A stretch of 64,000 nucleotides of DNA from Pseudomonas laurylsulfatiphila (GCF_002934665.1 NZ_NIRS01000009.1:186001-250000); one strand, 5' to 3'. Positions 23,847-33,885 are shown, counted from the stretch's first letter. The notes: a model not told the origin generated them from the letters alone. Made by a program: numbers and translations.

Positions 23847-25100
23847 TTAAACGCCGTACACCGGCAGCTTCTTGCAGATGGCCTTGACCTTCTCACGAAC
23901 GGCGTCGATAACCGCTTCGTTGTTCAGGTCAGCCAGAATGTCGCAGATCCAGCCGGCCAGTTCCTTGCACTCTGCTTCCTTGAAGCCACGAGTGGTCACA
24001 GCTGGAGTGCCGAAGCGCAGGCCGGAGGTGACGAACGGGGAGCGTGGATCGTTTGGCACGGAGTTCTTGTTCACGGTGATGAACGCTTTGCCCAGAGCGG
24101 CGTCGGCGTCTTTACCGGAGATTTCCTGCTTGATCAGCGACAGCAGGAACAGGTGGTTTTCAGTACCGCCGGAAACCACGTCGAAACCGCGCTCGATGAA
24201 TACGCCGGCCATGGCCTTGGCGTTTTTCACCACTTGTTGCTGGTATGCCTTGAACTCAGGCTGCAGCGCTTCCTTGAAGCAGATCGCCTTGGCTGCGATC
24301 ACGTGCTCCAGTGGGCCGCCCTGGGCGCCCGGGAATACTGCGGAGTTCAGCTTCTTCTCGATGTCTGCGTTGGCGCGAGCCAGGATCAGGCCACCACGTG
24401 GACCGCGCAGGGTCTTGTGGGTGGTGGTGGTCACGACGTCAGCGAATGGAACCGGGTTCGGGTAGACGCCAGCGGCGACCAGCCCGGCCACGTGGGCCAT
24501 GTCGACGAACAGGTACGCGCCAACCTTGTCGGCGATTGCACGGAAGCGCGGGAAGTCGAGGATCTGCGAGTAGGCAGAGAAACCGGCCACGATCATTTTC
24601 GGCTTGTGCTCAACGGCCAGGCGCTCGACTTCGTCGTAGTCGATCAGGCCATTGGCGTCGATGCCGTACTGGATGGCGTTGTACAGCTTGCCGGAGGACG
24701 AAACGCTGGCACCGTGGGTCAGGTGACCGCCGTGGGCCAGGCTCATGCCCAGGATGGTGTCGCCAGCCGACAGCAGGGCCAGGTAAACGGCGCTGTTGGC
24801 TTGCGAACCGGCGTGCGGCTGAACGTTGGCGTAGTCGGCACCGAACAGCTCTTTGGCGCGGTCGATAGCCAGTTGTTCGACGATGTCGACGTACTCGCAA
24901 CCACCGTAGTAGCGCTTGCCCGGGTAGCCTTCGGCGTACTTGTTGGTCAGTACCGAGCCTTGAGCTTCCATCACAGCAGGGCTGGTGTAGTTTTCCGAAG
25001 CGATCAGCTCAATGTGCTCTTCCTGGCGCTGAGCTTCTTGCTCCATGGCGGCAAAGAGATCGGCGTCGTACTTGGCAATAGTCAAATCACGGCTGAACAT
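23847..25100 (-). CDS. glyA: Serine hydroxymethyltransferase
   Basis: At 417 residues the product has standard SHMT length. The pyridoxal-phosphate lysine is in the VVTTTTHKTLRGPRGG motif near residue 230. ENYTSPAVMEAQGS near the start and YAEGYPGKRYYGG complete the active site. It converts serine and tetrahydrofolate to glycine and methylene-tetrahydrofolate in the cytoplasm. ATG at 25100 follows GAGGACC. Its adjacency to morA is, from memory, conserved in P. aeruginosa and P. putida. Confidence 0.98.
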   Translation of the reverse strand: MFSRDLTIAKYDADLFAAMEQEAQRQEEHIELIASENYTSPAVMEAQGSVLTNKYAEGYPGKRYYGGCEYVDIVEQLAIDRAKELFGADYANVQPHAGSQANSAVYLALLSAGDTILGMSLAHGGHLTHGASVSSSGKLYNAIQYGIDANGLIDYDEVERLAVEHKPKMIVAGFSAYSQILDFPRFRAIADKVGAYLFVDMAHVAGLVAAGVYPNPVPFADVVTTTTHKTLRGPRGGLILARANADIEKKLNSAVFPGAQGGPLEHVIAAKAICFKEALQPEFKAYQQQVVKNAKAMAGVFIERGFDVVSGGTENHLFLLSLIKQEISGKDADAALGKAFITVNKNSVPNDPRSPFVTSGLRFGTPAVTTRGFKEAECKELAGWICDILADLNNEAVIDAVREKVKAICKKLPVYGV

Positions 25101-25228
25101 GGCGGTCCTCAGGGATCGGGGGCGGAAAAGGGGGGCATTCTAACCCAATGGGTTTTAGATGGCATATGAAACGGCATCATGTCGCAGACAAGTGGGCTTC
25201 ATGAGCGGATATGCGGTGCCTGTGCAGG

Positions 25229-25312
25229 CCCCATCGCTGGCAAGCCAGCTCCCACAAATGTCCGTGTTTCAACAGCTAGACCCTGTAGGAGCTGGCTTGC
25301 CAGCGATGAGGC
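25229..25312. repeat. REP pair, AGCTGGCTTGCCAGC type
   Basis: Inverted CATCGCTGGCAAGCCAGCTC and GAGCTGGCTTGCCAGCGATG arms about 40 bases apart between glyA and morA. Confidence 0.85.
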
Positions 25313-25333
25313 CCGCAGCCTCACCGCAACCAG

Positions 25334-28300
25334 TCAGTCGAACATGAACAGCGCATCATTGCTGAACTGCCCTTCGAACCGCCCCGCCGGCATCGGCCGG
25401 CCGAACAGATACCCCTGAACCTCGTCGCAGCCGTGCTCACGCAGGAAGTCCAGCTGTTCCTGGGTCTCGACACCCTCGGCGATCACCGCCAGGTTAAGGC
25501 TGTGGGCCATGGCGATGATCGCCCGGGCGATCTGCGCATCCTGTTCGCCCGACGGCAATCCGTCGACGAAGGTACGGTCGATTTTCAGTACGTCGATCGG
25601 GAACTGCTTGAGGTAGTTGAGCGATGAGTAACCGGTACCGAAATCGTCAACCGCAATGCTCAGGCCGAGGTTTTTCAGACCATCGAGGATCTGCATCGCC
25701 TCGCTGACTTCGCGCATCAGGATGCTTTCGGTGAGTTCCAGTTCCAGGCACGCCGGCGGCAGGCCGGTTTCCTTGAGGATGGTGGCGATTCGCGTACCGA
25801 GCTGGCCGTCGGAGAACTGCCGCGCCGAGATGTTCACCGACACCTTCGGCACCCGTACCCTGGCCTGATGCCAGGCCTTGAGTTGACGGCAGGCTTCGCT
25901 GATCACCCAGTCACCGACATCCACCACCAGCCCGAGCTCTTCGAGCACCGGAATGAAATCCCCCGGCGGCACCAGCCCGCGGCGGGGATGACGCCAGCGC
26001 AACAGCGCTTCGGCACCGGTCAGGCGCTTGCCGTCGCCGCTGAACTGCGGCTGGTAATACAGCACGAATTCGTTCTGTTCCAGGGCATGGCGCAAGTCGC
26101 TTTCCAGTTCCAATCGCTCCAAGGCGCTGGCGTTCATGTCCGTCTGATAGAACTGGAAGTTGTTCTTGCCGCGCTCCTTGGCGTGGTACATCGCCGTGTC
26201 GGCGTTCTTCATCAACTGGCTGAGCTCGTTGCCGTCCTGCGGGCTCAGGGCGATACCGATACTGGCGGTGACAAAGAACTCACGGCCTTCGAGCACGAAG
26301 GGTTTCACCAGGCTGGCGAGAATCTGTTCGGCCACGTGAATGGCCCGGTTCAGGGCGATCTCACGGTTGGCTCGCGGTTGCAGGAGCAAGGTGAATTCGT
26401 CACCGCCCATGCGCGCCACCGTGTCGTCATCGTCGACGCAACCGAGCAGGCGCGTGGCCATCTCCTTGAGCATGCGGTCGCCGGCGGCGTGGCCCAGGGA
26501 GTCGTTGATCGGCTTGAAGCGATCGAGATCGAGGAACATCAGCACCACCCACGACTTCTGCCGTTCGGCCGATTGCAGTGCCGTGTGCAGGCGATCCTGG
26601 AACAGCGTGCGGTTGGGCAGGTGGGTCAGGGCGTCGTAGTAGGCGAGGCGATGAATCCGCTGCTCGCTGGCCTTGCGCTCGCTGATGTCGCTGAAAAAGC
26701 ATACATAACTGGCCAGGTCGCCTTCGTCGTCGAGTACGGCGGTAATTCCGACCCAGGCAGGGTAATGCTCGCCGTTGCGGCGCTTGAGCCAGACTTCGCC
26801 TTCCCAGGTACTGTGCTGGCCCAATTGCTTGAGCACATAACGCAGGTGGGCTTCCTGCTGATCGTCGACGGTCAGCATATTCGGCAGCTGATCGAGCACC
26901 TGCTCCACGGCATAGCCGCTGACACGGCTGAAGGCTTCGTTGGCCTGGACGATGTAGCCGGCCGGGTCGGTGATCAGGATCGCCGAGGTCGAGTGTTCGA
27001 ATACCGTGGCGGCCATGCGCAAGTCTTTTTCGGCCCGGCGTTGCTGGCTGATGTCGCGGCCGACGCCGAGCACGCCTTCGAACGTCCCGTGTTCGTCCCA
27101 GACCAATACCAGGCGCAGTTCGATCGGGATCTTGCGCCCGTCGGCCCGCAGGCAATCGAACAGAAACAGTTGGGTTTGTACCTGGCTGCGTAACACCGCC
27201 AGTTGGTCCGGCTGATCCAGCGCCTTGCTGACCCGGTCCATCAGGTGGTAGATGCCGGTCAGTTGTTGCGGGTTGGCGATGGTCGACTGCCAGCCGTTCT
27301 GGAAAATCCACTCGGCGTCATAGCCCAGCACGGCTTGTACCGAAGGGCTGACGTAATTGAGGTTGAGGCGGCTGTCAGTGGAGAAAATCACGTCGCTGAT
27401 GCTTTCGGCGAGCATGCGATAGCGCTGCTCGCTGTCGCGCAGGGATTCGCTGGCTTCGATCTGGTCGGTGATGTCCTTGGCCACGCCGATGATCCGTGTG
27501 ACCTGGTCCTCATTGTCCCGCGCCAGTGCCTGCTCGCGAATCTCGAAGCGTCGCCACTGGCCGTCCCGATGGCGGAAACGCAACTGACACTGCATCAACT
27601 GGCGATAACCGGCCTGGCGCTGGACCTGGCGGGAGCGGTGGTAATAGTCGGCGTCTTCGGGGTGCAGGAGGATTTCCCAGAAGTATTCGCCCATCTGGTG
27701 CAGTTCGGTGCGGTTGTAGCCCAGCGTCTGGCCCAGATGGTGGTTGCTGTAGATCATTCGCTGGCTGATCACATCCTGCACATACAGATGATCCGGTACG
27801 GTGCGTACCACGTCCGACCAAAACCCTTCGCGCTCCTGCAACGACAGTTCGATGAGCTTGCGGCTGGTGATGTCGGTGATGCTCAAAATCAACGATTTAT
27901 AATCGTCCTGGGCTTGCGGCAGGCGCAGTACCAGCCACAGGTGCTGGTCGCGACCGTTGGCATCCTGCAATTTGATTTCCAGCTCAAGCTGTTGCTGCTG
28001 ATTGAGCACCGCGTCGAGCACCTGGTTGCCGATGGCGGTGCCGTCCAGCGGGTGGCCGTCGATCAGCAGTTTCCAGGCTTTATTGGCGTTATCGACATTG
28101 AGCAACTGCAGGGCGACCTGGTTGACCTCGGTGATCCGCAGTTCCTGCAGCAGTTGTCGGCGTTTTTCCGGGATCGCCAGCCACGCTTGCAGTTGTTCAC
28201 TGTCCTGCAGTTGTGCCTTGTCGAAAAAGCTCTTCAGCCCGGACATGTCGAGGACACACAAGGCCACACCGGTGCCCTCGAAAATGTCCTGATAACGCCG

Positions 28301-29182
28301 GCGGCCTTCATTCAATTGGCGTTGGCGCCGACGCATGTTCAGCAAAGCGATGAACGGCAGCATGGAAAACGCCAGGCCCAGCAGGCATTTGCCGATGAAC
28401 GCCGGCAGCAGTTCTTCCAGTACGCGCTGACGGTCAAACAAGCCGCGCAATTGCCAATCGCTGCTGCTCAGCGGAACCGTCAGCACACTGTTGGCGACAT
28501 CGTCCTCGGTCAGGGTGCCCGGATTGACCGAGGGCAACCCTTCGTCACGGCTGATGATCTGATGATTGATGCGGTTTTCCACCAGCCACAACGGACGGCT
28601 GCCGGTCTCGCTTTGCTTGGTCAAGGACGAAAAGAAGGTCGGTGTCAGGCGCAAGGCCCAGTAGCCCCGGGAACTGCCGCTGGCCTGGTGCAACAATAAA
28701 TGCACCACGGAACCATCGGTGGCGTTGCTGAAGTAGTGCGCCTGGGCATGGCTGCGGCGTACCAGTTCGCCCAGGTAGTCGCTGTCTTCGCTGTCGGGAG
28801 CGCTGTCACTGATAACTTTCCCCGAGGGGCTTAGCAAGGCCAGGCTGCGCAGTTCCGGTAGCGACTGTTGCAGCTTGCGCAGCAGGGCCTGCAGTTCATC
28901 GGCATCCTGCGGTTGCTCGACGATGGGCAACAGGTTGAGGGCGATCTGCGCGTTGAGTGCCATGTTCAGGCTGACCTGAGCGGCCAGATCGGCAGTGTAG
29001 TCGATGGTGTACTGACGCTGGCTTTTCTGGGTTTCGCGCAACTGATCGAGCAACTGCCAGAAGAGCAATGCCAGCAACAACAATGCAAGTGTCGCCAAGG
29101 TGCCCTTCAAGGTCCCGCGCAGGGGGGAGCCGGGCGCTATGGTCGGCGCACTGGAAGTCAGGGGCGGAGGGACATTGGACAA
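25334..29182 (-). CDS. morA: MorA-like membrane PAS-GGDEF-EAL c-di-GMP protein
   Basis: A 1282-residue sensor. A membrane helix near residues 30-48 and another near 265-285 bracket an extracytoplasmic domain. Then come about four PAS-type domains (roughly 295-410, 450-575, 580-700 and 715-835; the last contains ILITDPAGYIVQANEAFSRVSGY), a GGDEF domain with intact RMGGDEF near 925, and an EAL domain with intact AEALLRW near 1057, ELTESIL, DDFGTGYSSL and EGVET. Both catalytic sites look complete, so it may both make and degrade c-di-GMP. In Pseudomonas, MorA controls flagellar timing, motility and biofilm. Position beside glyA and ettA supports the name. No CDS follows it before the REP and glyA. 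Confidence 0.93.
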   Translation of the reverse strand: MSNVPPPLTSSAPTIAPGSPLRGTLKGTLATLALLLLALLFWQLLDQLRETQKSQRQYTIDYTADLAAQVSLNMALNAQIALNLLPIVEQPQDADELQALLRKLQQSLPELRSLALLSPSGKVISDSAPDSEDSDYLGELVRRSHAQAHYFSNATDGSVVHLLLHQASGSSRGYWALRLTPTFFSSLTKQSETGSRPLWLVENRINHQIISRDEGLPSVNPGTLTEDDVANSVLTVPLSSSDWQLRGLFDRQRVLEELLPAFIGKCLLGLAFSMLPFIALLNMRRRQRQLNEGRRRYQDIFEGTGVALCVLDMSGLKSFFDKAQLQDSEQLQAWLAIPEKRRQLLQELRITEVNQVALQLLNVDNANKAWKLLIDGHPLDGTAIGNQVLDAVLNQQQQLELEIKLQDANGRDQHLWLVLRLPQAQDDYKSLILSITDITSRKLIELSLQEREGFWSDVVRTVPDHLYVQDVISQRMIYSNHHLGQTLGYNRTELHQMGEYFWEILLHPEDADYYHRSRQVQRQAGYRQLMQCQLRFRHRDGQWRRFEIREQALARDNEDQVTRIIGVAKDITDQIEASESLRDSEQRYRMLAESISDVIFSTDSRLNLNYVSPSVQAVLGYDAEWIFQNGWQSTIANPQQLTGIYHLMDRVSKALDQPDQLAVLRSQVQTQLFLFDCLRADGRKIPIELRLVLVWDEHGTFEGVLGVGRDISQQRRAEKDLRMAATVFEHSTSAILITDPAGYIVQANEAFSRVSGYAVEQVLDQLPNMLTVDDQQEAHLRYVLKQLGQHSTWEGEVWLKRRNGEHYPAWVGITAVLDDEGDLASYVCFFSDISERKASEQRIHRLAYYDALTHLPNRTLFQDRLHTALQSAERQKSWVVLMFLDLDRFKPINDSLGHAAGDRMLKEMATRLLGCVDDDDTVARMGGDEFTLLLQPRANREIALNRAIHVAEQILASLVKPFVLEGREFFVTASIGIALSPQDGNELSQLMKNADTAMYHAKERGKNNFQFYQTDMNASALERLELESDLRHALEQNEFVLYYQPQFSGDGKRLTGAEALLRWRHPRRGLVPPGDFIPVLEELGLVVDVGDWVISEACRQLKAWHQARVRVPKVSVNISARQFSDGQLGTRIATILKETGLPPACLELELTESILMREVSEAMQILDGLKNLGLSIAVDDFGTGYSSLNYLKQFPIDVLKIDRTFVDGLPSGEQDAQIARAIIAMAHSLNLAVIAEGVETQEQLDFLREHGCDEVQGYLFGRPMPAGRFEGQFSNDALFMFD

Positions 29183-29455
29183 GCTGTAATCCTGCGGTTT
29201 GGCTGGACTGGCGCGACGTGCACTATAAGCCGGACGCCCGAAGGGCGGCTAGCATGCCTTGAGTTGTGGCGAAGTGCCAGCCCCAGCCCGTCGGCTGGAC
29301 TGCCACCGGTCATTAAGGTAGCTTTGCCGGTTACGCGGGAGCGTTCCAGCTCCTAGACTCAGGCTTTTTCAGCGCGCATATATTGAAAGCCCTCAATCGG
29401 GCGACGCGCATCGCCTGCCCCTAATCATTCATCAGTCACTGACCCTAGGTTCTCC

Positions 29456-31120
29456 ATGGCTCAATACGTATTCACCATGCATCGGCTGGGCAAAGTTGTT
29501 CCGCCGAAGCGGGAAATCCTGAAAAACATTTCTCTGTCGTTCTTCCCCGGCGCCAAGATCGGTGTACTCGGCCTCAACGGTTCGGGTAAGTCCACGTTGC
29601 TGAAAATCATGGCTGGCGTCGACACCGAATTCGAGGGCGAAGCCCGTCCGATGCCGGAGCTGAACATCGGCTACCTGCCGCAGGAGCCACAACTGGATCC
29701 GACCAAGACCGTGCGTGAAGTGGTCGAGGAAGCGGTCAGCGTGATCAAGGACGCCCAGGCGCGTCTGGACGAGGTCTACGCGGCCTACGCCGATCCGGAT
29801 GCCGATTTCGACAAGCTGGCCGCCGAACAGGCCAAGCTCGAAGCCATCCTGCAGGCCAGCGACGGCCACAACCTGGAGCGTCAGCTGGAAGTCGCCGCCG
29901 ATGCGTTGCGTCTGCCGGCCTGGGATGCCAAGGTCGAACACCTGTCCGGTGGTGAAAAGCGTCGTGTGGCCCTGTGCCGTCTGCTGCTGTCCGCACCGGA
30001 CATGCTGCTGCTCGACGAACCGACCAACCACCTGGACGCCGACTCCGTTGCATGGCTTGAGCATTTCCTGCACGACTTCCCGGGAACCGTGGTTGCGATC
30101 ACGCACGACCGTTACTTCCTGGACAACGTCGCTGGCTGGATTCTGGAACTCGACCGCGGCGCGGGCATTCCTTACGAGGGCAACTATTCGGGTTGGCTGG
30201 AAGCCAAGTCCGATCGTCTGGCTGCCGAATCCAAGCAGCAGTCGGCTCATGAAAAGGCCATGAAGGAAGAACTGGAGTGGGTGCGCAAAGGCGCCAAGGC
30301 CCGCCAGTCGAAATCCAAGGCTCGTCTGCAACGCTTCGAAGAGATGCAATCGCAGGAATTCCAGAAGCGCAGCGAAACCAACGAGATCTACATCCCGGCC
30401 GGTCCACGCCTGGGTGACAAGGTCATCGAATTCAAGAACGTCACCAAGGGCTACGGCGACCGGGTGCTGATCGACAACCTGTCGTTCTCCATGCCTAAAG
30501 GCGCCATCGTCGGCGTGATCGGTGGTAACGGTGCCGGTAAGTCGACCCTGTTCCGCATGCTGATGGGCAAGGAAACGCCGGATTCGGGCAGCATCGAAGT
30601 CGGCGAAACCGTGCAACTGGCTTGCGTGGACCAGAGCCGCGAAGACCTCGACGGCAGCAAGACGGTGTTCCAGCAGATTTCCGACGGTTCCGACCAGATC
30701 CGCATCGGCAACTACGAGATCCCGTCGCGCACCTACGTCGGTCGCTTCAACTTCAAGGGCGGCGATCAGCAGAAGTTCGTCAAGGACCTGTCCGGTGGTG
30801 AGCGTGGTCGCCTGCACCTGGCCCTGACTCTGAAAGAGGGCGGCAACGTCCTGCTGCTCGACGAACCGTCCAACGACCTCGACGTTGAAACCCTGCGTTC
30901 CCTGGAAGAAGCCCTGCTGGACTTCCCGGGCGCCGCCATTGTGATCTCCCACGACCGGTGGTTCCTTGACCGCGTCGCGACGCACATCCTGGCGTACGAA
31001 GACGACTCGCAGGCGGTGTTCTTCGAAGGCAACTACACAGAGTACGAAGCCGACCGTAAAAAGCGTCTCGGCGAAGCGGCTGCCCAGCCGCATCGTGTAC
31101 GGCACAAGAAACTGGCCTGA
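29456..31120 (+). CDS. ettA: Energy-dependent translational throttle ABC-F protein EttA
   Basis: The 554-residue soluble ABC-F protein has two nucleotide-binding domains: GLNGSGKSTLL near residue 40 with LSGGEKRRVALCRLL, and GGNGAGKSTLF near 355 with LSGGERGRLHLAL. Between them lies the ABC-F linker (KEELEWVRKGAKARQSKSKARLQRF), and the first domain holds the EttA-specific arm. There are no membrane segments. EttA binds the ribosomal E site and gates entry into elongation according to ATP/ADP ratio. Start is ATG at 29456. A strong terminator follows. Confidence 0.96.
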   Translation: MAQYVFTMHRLGKVVPPKREILKNISLSFFPGAKIGVLGLNGSGKSTLLKIMAGVDTEFEGEARPMPELNIGYLPQEPQLDPTKTVREVVEEAVSVIKDAQARLDEVYAAYADPDADFDKLAAEQAKLEAILQASDGHNLERQLEVAADALRLPAWDAKVEHLSGGEKRRVALCRLLLSAPDMLLLDEPTNHLDADSVAWLEHFLHDFPGTVVAITHDRYFLDNVAGWILELDRGAGIPYEGNYSGWLEAKSDRLAAESKQQSAHEKAMKEELEWVRKGAKARQSKSKARLQRFEEMQSQEFQKRSETNEIYIPAGPRLGDKVIEFKNVTKGYGDRVLIDNLSFSMPKGAIVGVIGGNGAGKSTLFRMLMGKETPDSGSIEVGETVQLACVDQSREDLDGSKTVFQQISDGSDQIRIGNYEIPSRTYVGRFNFKGGDQQKFVKDLSGGERGRLHLALTLKEGGNVLLLDEPSNDLDVETLRSLEEALLDFPGAAIVISHDRWFLDRVATHILAYEDDSQAVFFEGNYTEYEADRKKRLGEAAAQPHRVRHKKLA

Positions 31121-31140
31121 TTTCGGGTCGGTTGCATAAA

Positions 31141-31169
31141 AATCGGAGCCTTCGGGCTCCGTTTTTTTT
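31141..31169 (+). terminator. ettA terminator
   Basis: CGGAGCC/GGCTCCG stem with a UUCG tetraloop and eight T, 20 bp after the stop. Confidence 0.95.
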
Positions 31170-31203
31170 GCCTGTGTTTTTTCAATGACACCGAGTCGCG
31201 CCA

Positions 31204-31267
31204 TTCGCGAGCAGGCTCGCTCCCACATTTGAATGCGTTTCCCTGTGGGAGCGAGCCTGCTCGCGAA
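31204..31267. repeat. REP pair, GGGAGCGAGC type
   Basis: Perfect 24-base inverted arms around a 16-base spacer, in the gap between ettA and gdhA. The remaining 200 bp before gdhA presumably hold its promoter; I see no clear consensus. Confidence 0.88.
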
Positions 31268-31467
31268 GGCGGTATTCCTGATGGTGCAGGAATTGAATGG
31301 TGAATCCCCATTCGGGTGCAATATCAGGCCGAAAAGCACTCTGATTTATATCCTGTGCACCATTTAATTTCATTAATGCGACATTTTGCTCTGTTCCTGT
31401 GCGCGAATCGTTTGTTACAGTCCGGCTCAATCTCCTCCAACGACAATAAATTTGCCGAGACTTTTCC

Positions 31468-32805
31468 ATGATCGAATCCGTCGAATCCTTCCTTGCGCGC
31501 CTGAAAAAACGCGACCCGGATCAACCCGAATTTCACCAGGCTGTCGAAGAAGTCCTGCGTACCCTGTGGCCCTTTCTTGAAGCCAATCCGCATTACCTGA
31601 CCTCCGGCATCCTGGAGCGCATCTGCGAGCCGGAGCGAGCGGTGGTGTTTCGCGTGTCATGGGTCGACGACCAGGGCAAGGTCCAGGTCAATCGCGGTTT
31701 CCGCATCCAGATGAACAGCGCGATCGGCCCATACAAGGGTGGCCTGCGTTTTCACCCGTCGGTGAACATGGGCGTCCTGAAATTCCTCGCCTTCGAGCAG
31801 ACCTTTAAAAACTCCCTGACTTCATTGCCCATGGGCGGCGGCAAGGGTGGATCTGACTTCGACCCCAAAGGCAAAAGCGACGCGGAAGTCATGCGCTTCT
31901 GCCAGGCCTTCATGAGCGAGCTGTACCGCCACATTGGCGCGGACGTTGACGTGCCGGCCGGGGACATCGGTGTCGGCGCGCGGGAAATCGGCTTTCTGTT
32001 CGGTCAGTACAAGCGCCTGAGCAACCAGTTCACCAGCGTGTTGACCGGCAAAGGCCCGAGCTACGGCGGCAGCCTGATTCGCCCGGAAGCCACCGGTTTC
32101 GGTTGCGTGTACTTCGCCGAGGAAATGCTCAAGCGTCGCGGTTTGGCCGTGGAAGGTAAACGCGTAGCGATCTCCGGCTCCGGCAACGTCGCGCAATACG
32201 CGGCGCGCAAGGTCATGGACCTGGGCGGCAAAGTGATTTCGCTGTCCGACTCCGAAGGCACGTTGTATTGCGAAAGTGGTTTGACCGAGGAGCAATGGCT
32301 GGCGGTGCTGGAACTGAAAAACGTACAGCGTGGGCGCATCCGTGAACTGGCCGGCCGTTTTGGCCTGGAGTTCCGCGCAGGTGAGCTTCCGTGGAGCCTG
32401 AGCTGCGATATCGCGCTGCCGTGCGCGACGCAGAACGAACTGGACGCCGAAGCCGCTCGCACCTTGCTGCGCAACGGCTGCATCTGTGTGGCCGAGGGCG
32501 CGAACATGCCGACCACCCTGGAGGCGGTGGACCTGTTCATCGAGGCCGACATTCTGTTCGCGCCGGGCAAGGCGTCCAATGCCGGTGGCGTGGCGGTGAG
32601 CGGGTTGGAGATGTCGCAGAACGCCATGCGCCTGGCATGGACTGGTGGCGAGGTGGACAGCAAACTGCACGCGATCATGCAGTCGATTCACCACGCCTGC
32701 GTGCATTACGGCGAAGAGAATGGCCGAGTCAATTACGTCAAGGGCGCGAACATCGCCGGCTTCGTCAAGGTTGCCGATGCCATGCTGGCCCAGGGCGTGG
32801 TTTAA
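31468..32805 (+). CDS. gdhA: NADP-specific glutamate dehydrogenase
   Basis: The 445-residue protein has the size of the hexameric small-subunit enzymes. GPYKGGLRFHPSVN and PMGGGKGGSDFDPKG near residues 88 and 120 contain the substrate-binding and catalytic lysines. The Rossmann motif ISGSGNVAQYAA is near 234, and the C-terminal part has SNAGGVAVSGLEMSQN. It makes glutamate from 2-oxoglutarate and ammonium using NADPH. Start is ATG at 31468. Its stop codon overlaps that of the convergent GreB-like gene (shared TTAA at 32802-32805), leaving no room for a separate terminator. Confidence 0.97.
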   Translation: MIESVESFLARLKKRDPDQPEFHQAVEEVLRTLWPFLEANPHYLTSGILERICEPERAVVFRVSWVDDQGKVQVNRGFRIQMNSAIGPYKGGLRFHPSVNMGVLKFLAFEQTFKNSLTSLPMGGGKGGSDFDPKGKSDAEVMRFCQAFMSELYRHIGADVDVPAGDIGVGAREIGFLFGQYKRLSNQFTSVLTGKGPSYGGSLIRPEATGFGCVYFAEEMLKRRGLAVEGKRVAISGSGNVAQYAARKVMDLGGKVISLSDSEGTLYCESGLTEEQWLAVLELKNVQRGRIRELAGRFGLEFRAGELPWSLSCDIALPCATQNELDAEAARTLLRNGCICVAEGANMPTTLEAVDLFIEADILFAPGKASNAGGVAVSGLEMSQNAMRLAWTGGEVDSKLHAIMQSIHHACVHYGEENGRVNYVKGANIAGFVKVADAMLAQGVV

Positions 32806-33296
32806 GCCGGTTCGATGCGGATCACCTCAATCAGTTGATCCCCGGCAGGGCGCTGCCACAGCACTTCATCGTTGAGTCGTGCACCGAGCAGTGCCCGCCC
32901 CAGCGGTGAACCCCAATTGATCAGGCCGTGGGCGGCATCGGCCTGATCTTCGCCCACCAGTTGTACCCGGCGTTCGGTGGCGTGTTCATCGGCGTAGGTC
33001 ACCCAACTGCCGATCTGCACTTTTTCGGTTGACGTCGCGGCGGGTACCACCTGAGCGCTGCCCAGGCGCTGCTTGAAGTAGCGCAGATCACGTTCGAGAT
33101 CGGCCAGGCGCTGCTTGTCGGCCTGCTCGCCTTTTGCCGATTGTTCGGCGTGCAGGCTTTGCAGTTCGGCGACTTTTCCCTGCAACAGGCTAAGGCCTTG
33201 CGGCGTGACGTAATTGGGCTGCGCGCTGACCTGGCGTTCGACGGGCTGATCGGCTTGCGCGGCGGCGTTATCTTCATTGACGAAGGCACGGCTCAT
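32802..33296 (-). CDS. GreA/GreB-family transcription factor, GreB-like
   Basis: The 164-residue protein has an N-terminal coiled-coil part (GLSLLQGKVAELQSLHAEQ... RLADLERDLRYFKQRLGSA) and a C-terminal FKBP-like domain (IGSWVTYADE to GSPLGRALLGARLNDEVLW), as in GreB. Gre factors enter the RNA polymerase secondary channel and stimulate transcript cleavage through two acidic residues at the coiled-coil tip (GDxxEN). In this protein the tip region is shorter and reads KGEQADKQ, so the acidic pair is not clearly preserved and its activity may differ. ATG at 33296 has a GGGAGA site; the longer frame to 33338 lacks one. Confidence 0.85.
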   Translation of the reverse strand: MSRAFVNEDNAAAQADQPVERQVSAQPNYVTPQGLSLLQGKVAELQSLHAEQSAKGEQADKQRLADLERDLRYFKQRLGSAQVVPAATSTEKVQIGSWVTYADEHATERRVQLVGEDQADAAHGLINWGSPLGRALLGARLNDEVLWQRPAGDQLIEVIRIEPA

Positions 33297-33366
33297 GGAA
33301 TTCTCCCGATATAGGATTTGGGCCATGGTCGCAGGCATTTGGTTTCACTGGATGTCTGAAAGCGAC

Positions 33367-33723
33367 TTACGGCGAGTGATAGGCCCGGGCAGCGTCCTGG
33401 TCTTTCTGCTGCTGCCAGGCTTTGTCCCGCTCTTGCAGATGACTATTGCGCCCATCCCCGCTGTCCTGGTTATCCCGCATCGCCTGGCACTGGCGAAATC
33501 CATCGCTCCAGCCTTCGGCGTACAACGGATCCTTGAGGTAGCGCGGGACGTTCTTGCGGAACTCGCCGCTGATCGCCCCGGCGGCCTGCCGGCCACTGCT
33601 GCAACCGTCATCGAAGCCATCGGCGAAGGCGGGTGGGTAACCTTTGGCGAGCAGGTCATCGTGGGTTGACTGGCAACCTGCGATCAGCAGTAACACAGCC
33701 AACCATCCTGCACACCGCCACAT
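33367..33723 (-). CDS. Small lipoprotein of unknown function
   Basis: The 118-residue product starts at the ATG at 33723 (GGGAGAG site). Its signal peptide ends in the lipobox LLLIAGC, so Cys17 would be lipidated by LspA processing. The rest has two further cysteine-containing segments (FDDGCSSGR, FRQCQAMRD) and a glutamine-rich tail. YADGF-like repeats (FADGFDDG, YAEGWSDG) occur twice, suggesting an internal duplication. It lies in the envelope; no known family is recognised. The GreB-like gene follows on the same strand about 70 bp downstream. Confidence 0.75.
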   Translation of the reverse strand: MWRCAGWLAVLLLIAGCQSTHDDLLAKGYPPAFADGFDDGCSSGRQAAGAISGEFRKNVPRYLKDPLYAEGWSDGFRQCQAMRDNQDSGDGRNSHLQERDKAWQQQKDQDAARAYHSP

Positions 33724-33796
33724 TTCACTCTCCCAGGCCGATACGCGGCCCATAGAGAAAGTCTAGAAGTGGATTCGTCGGGCGTCACATAACCCG

Positions 33797-33885
33797 TGTG
33801 GGAGCGAGCCTGCTCGCGAAGGCGGTGAGTCAGTCCAATAGATGTTGGCTGACACTACGCCTTCGCGAGCAGGCTCGCTCCCACA
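33797..33885. repeat. REP pair, GGGAGCGAGC type
   Basis: Nearly perfect inverted arms with the TGTGGGAGCGAGCCTGCTCG core and extra CGAAGGCG pairing, about 33 bases apart. Confidence 0.88.

Noticed and set aside
25868..28699. Long plus-strand frames opposite morA
   Set aside because: They are antisense shadows; the minus strand has continuous PAS, GGDEF and EAL domains.
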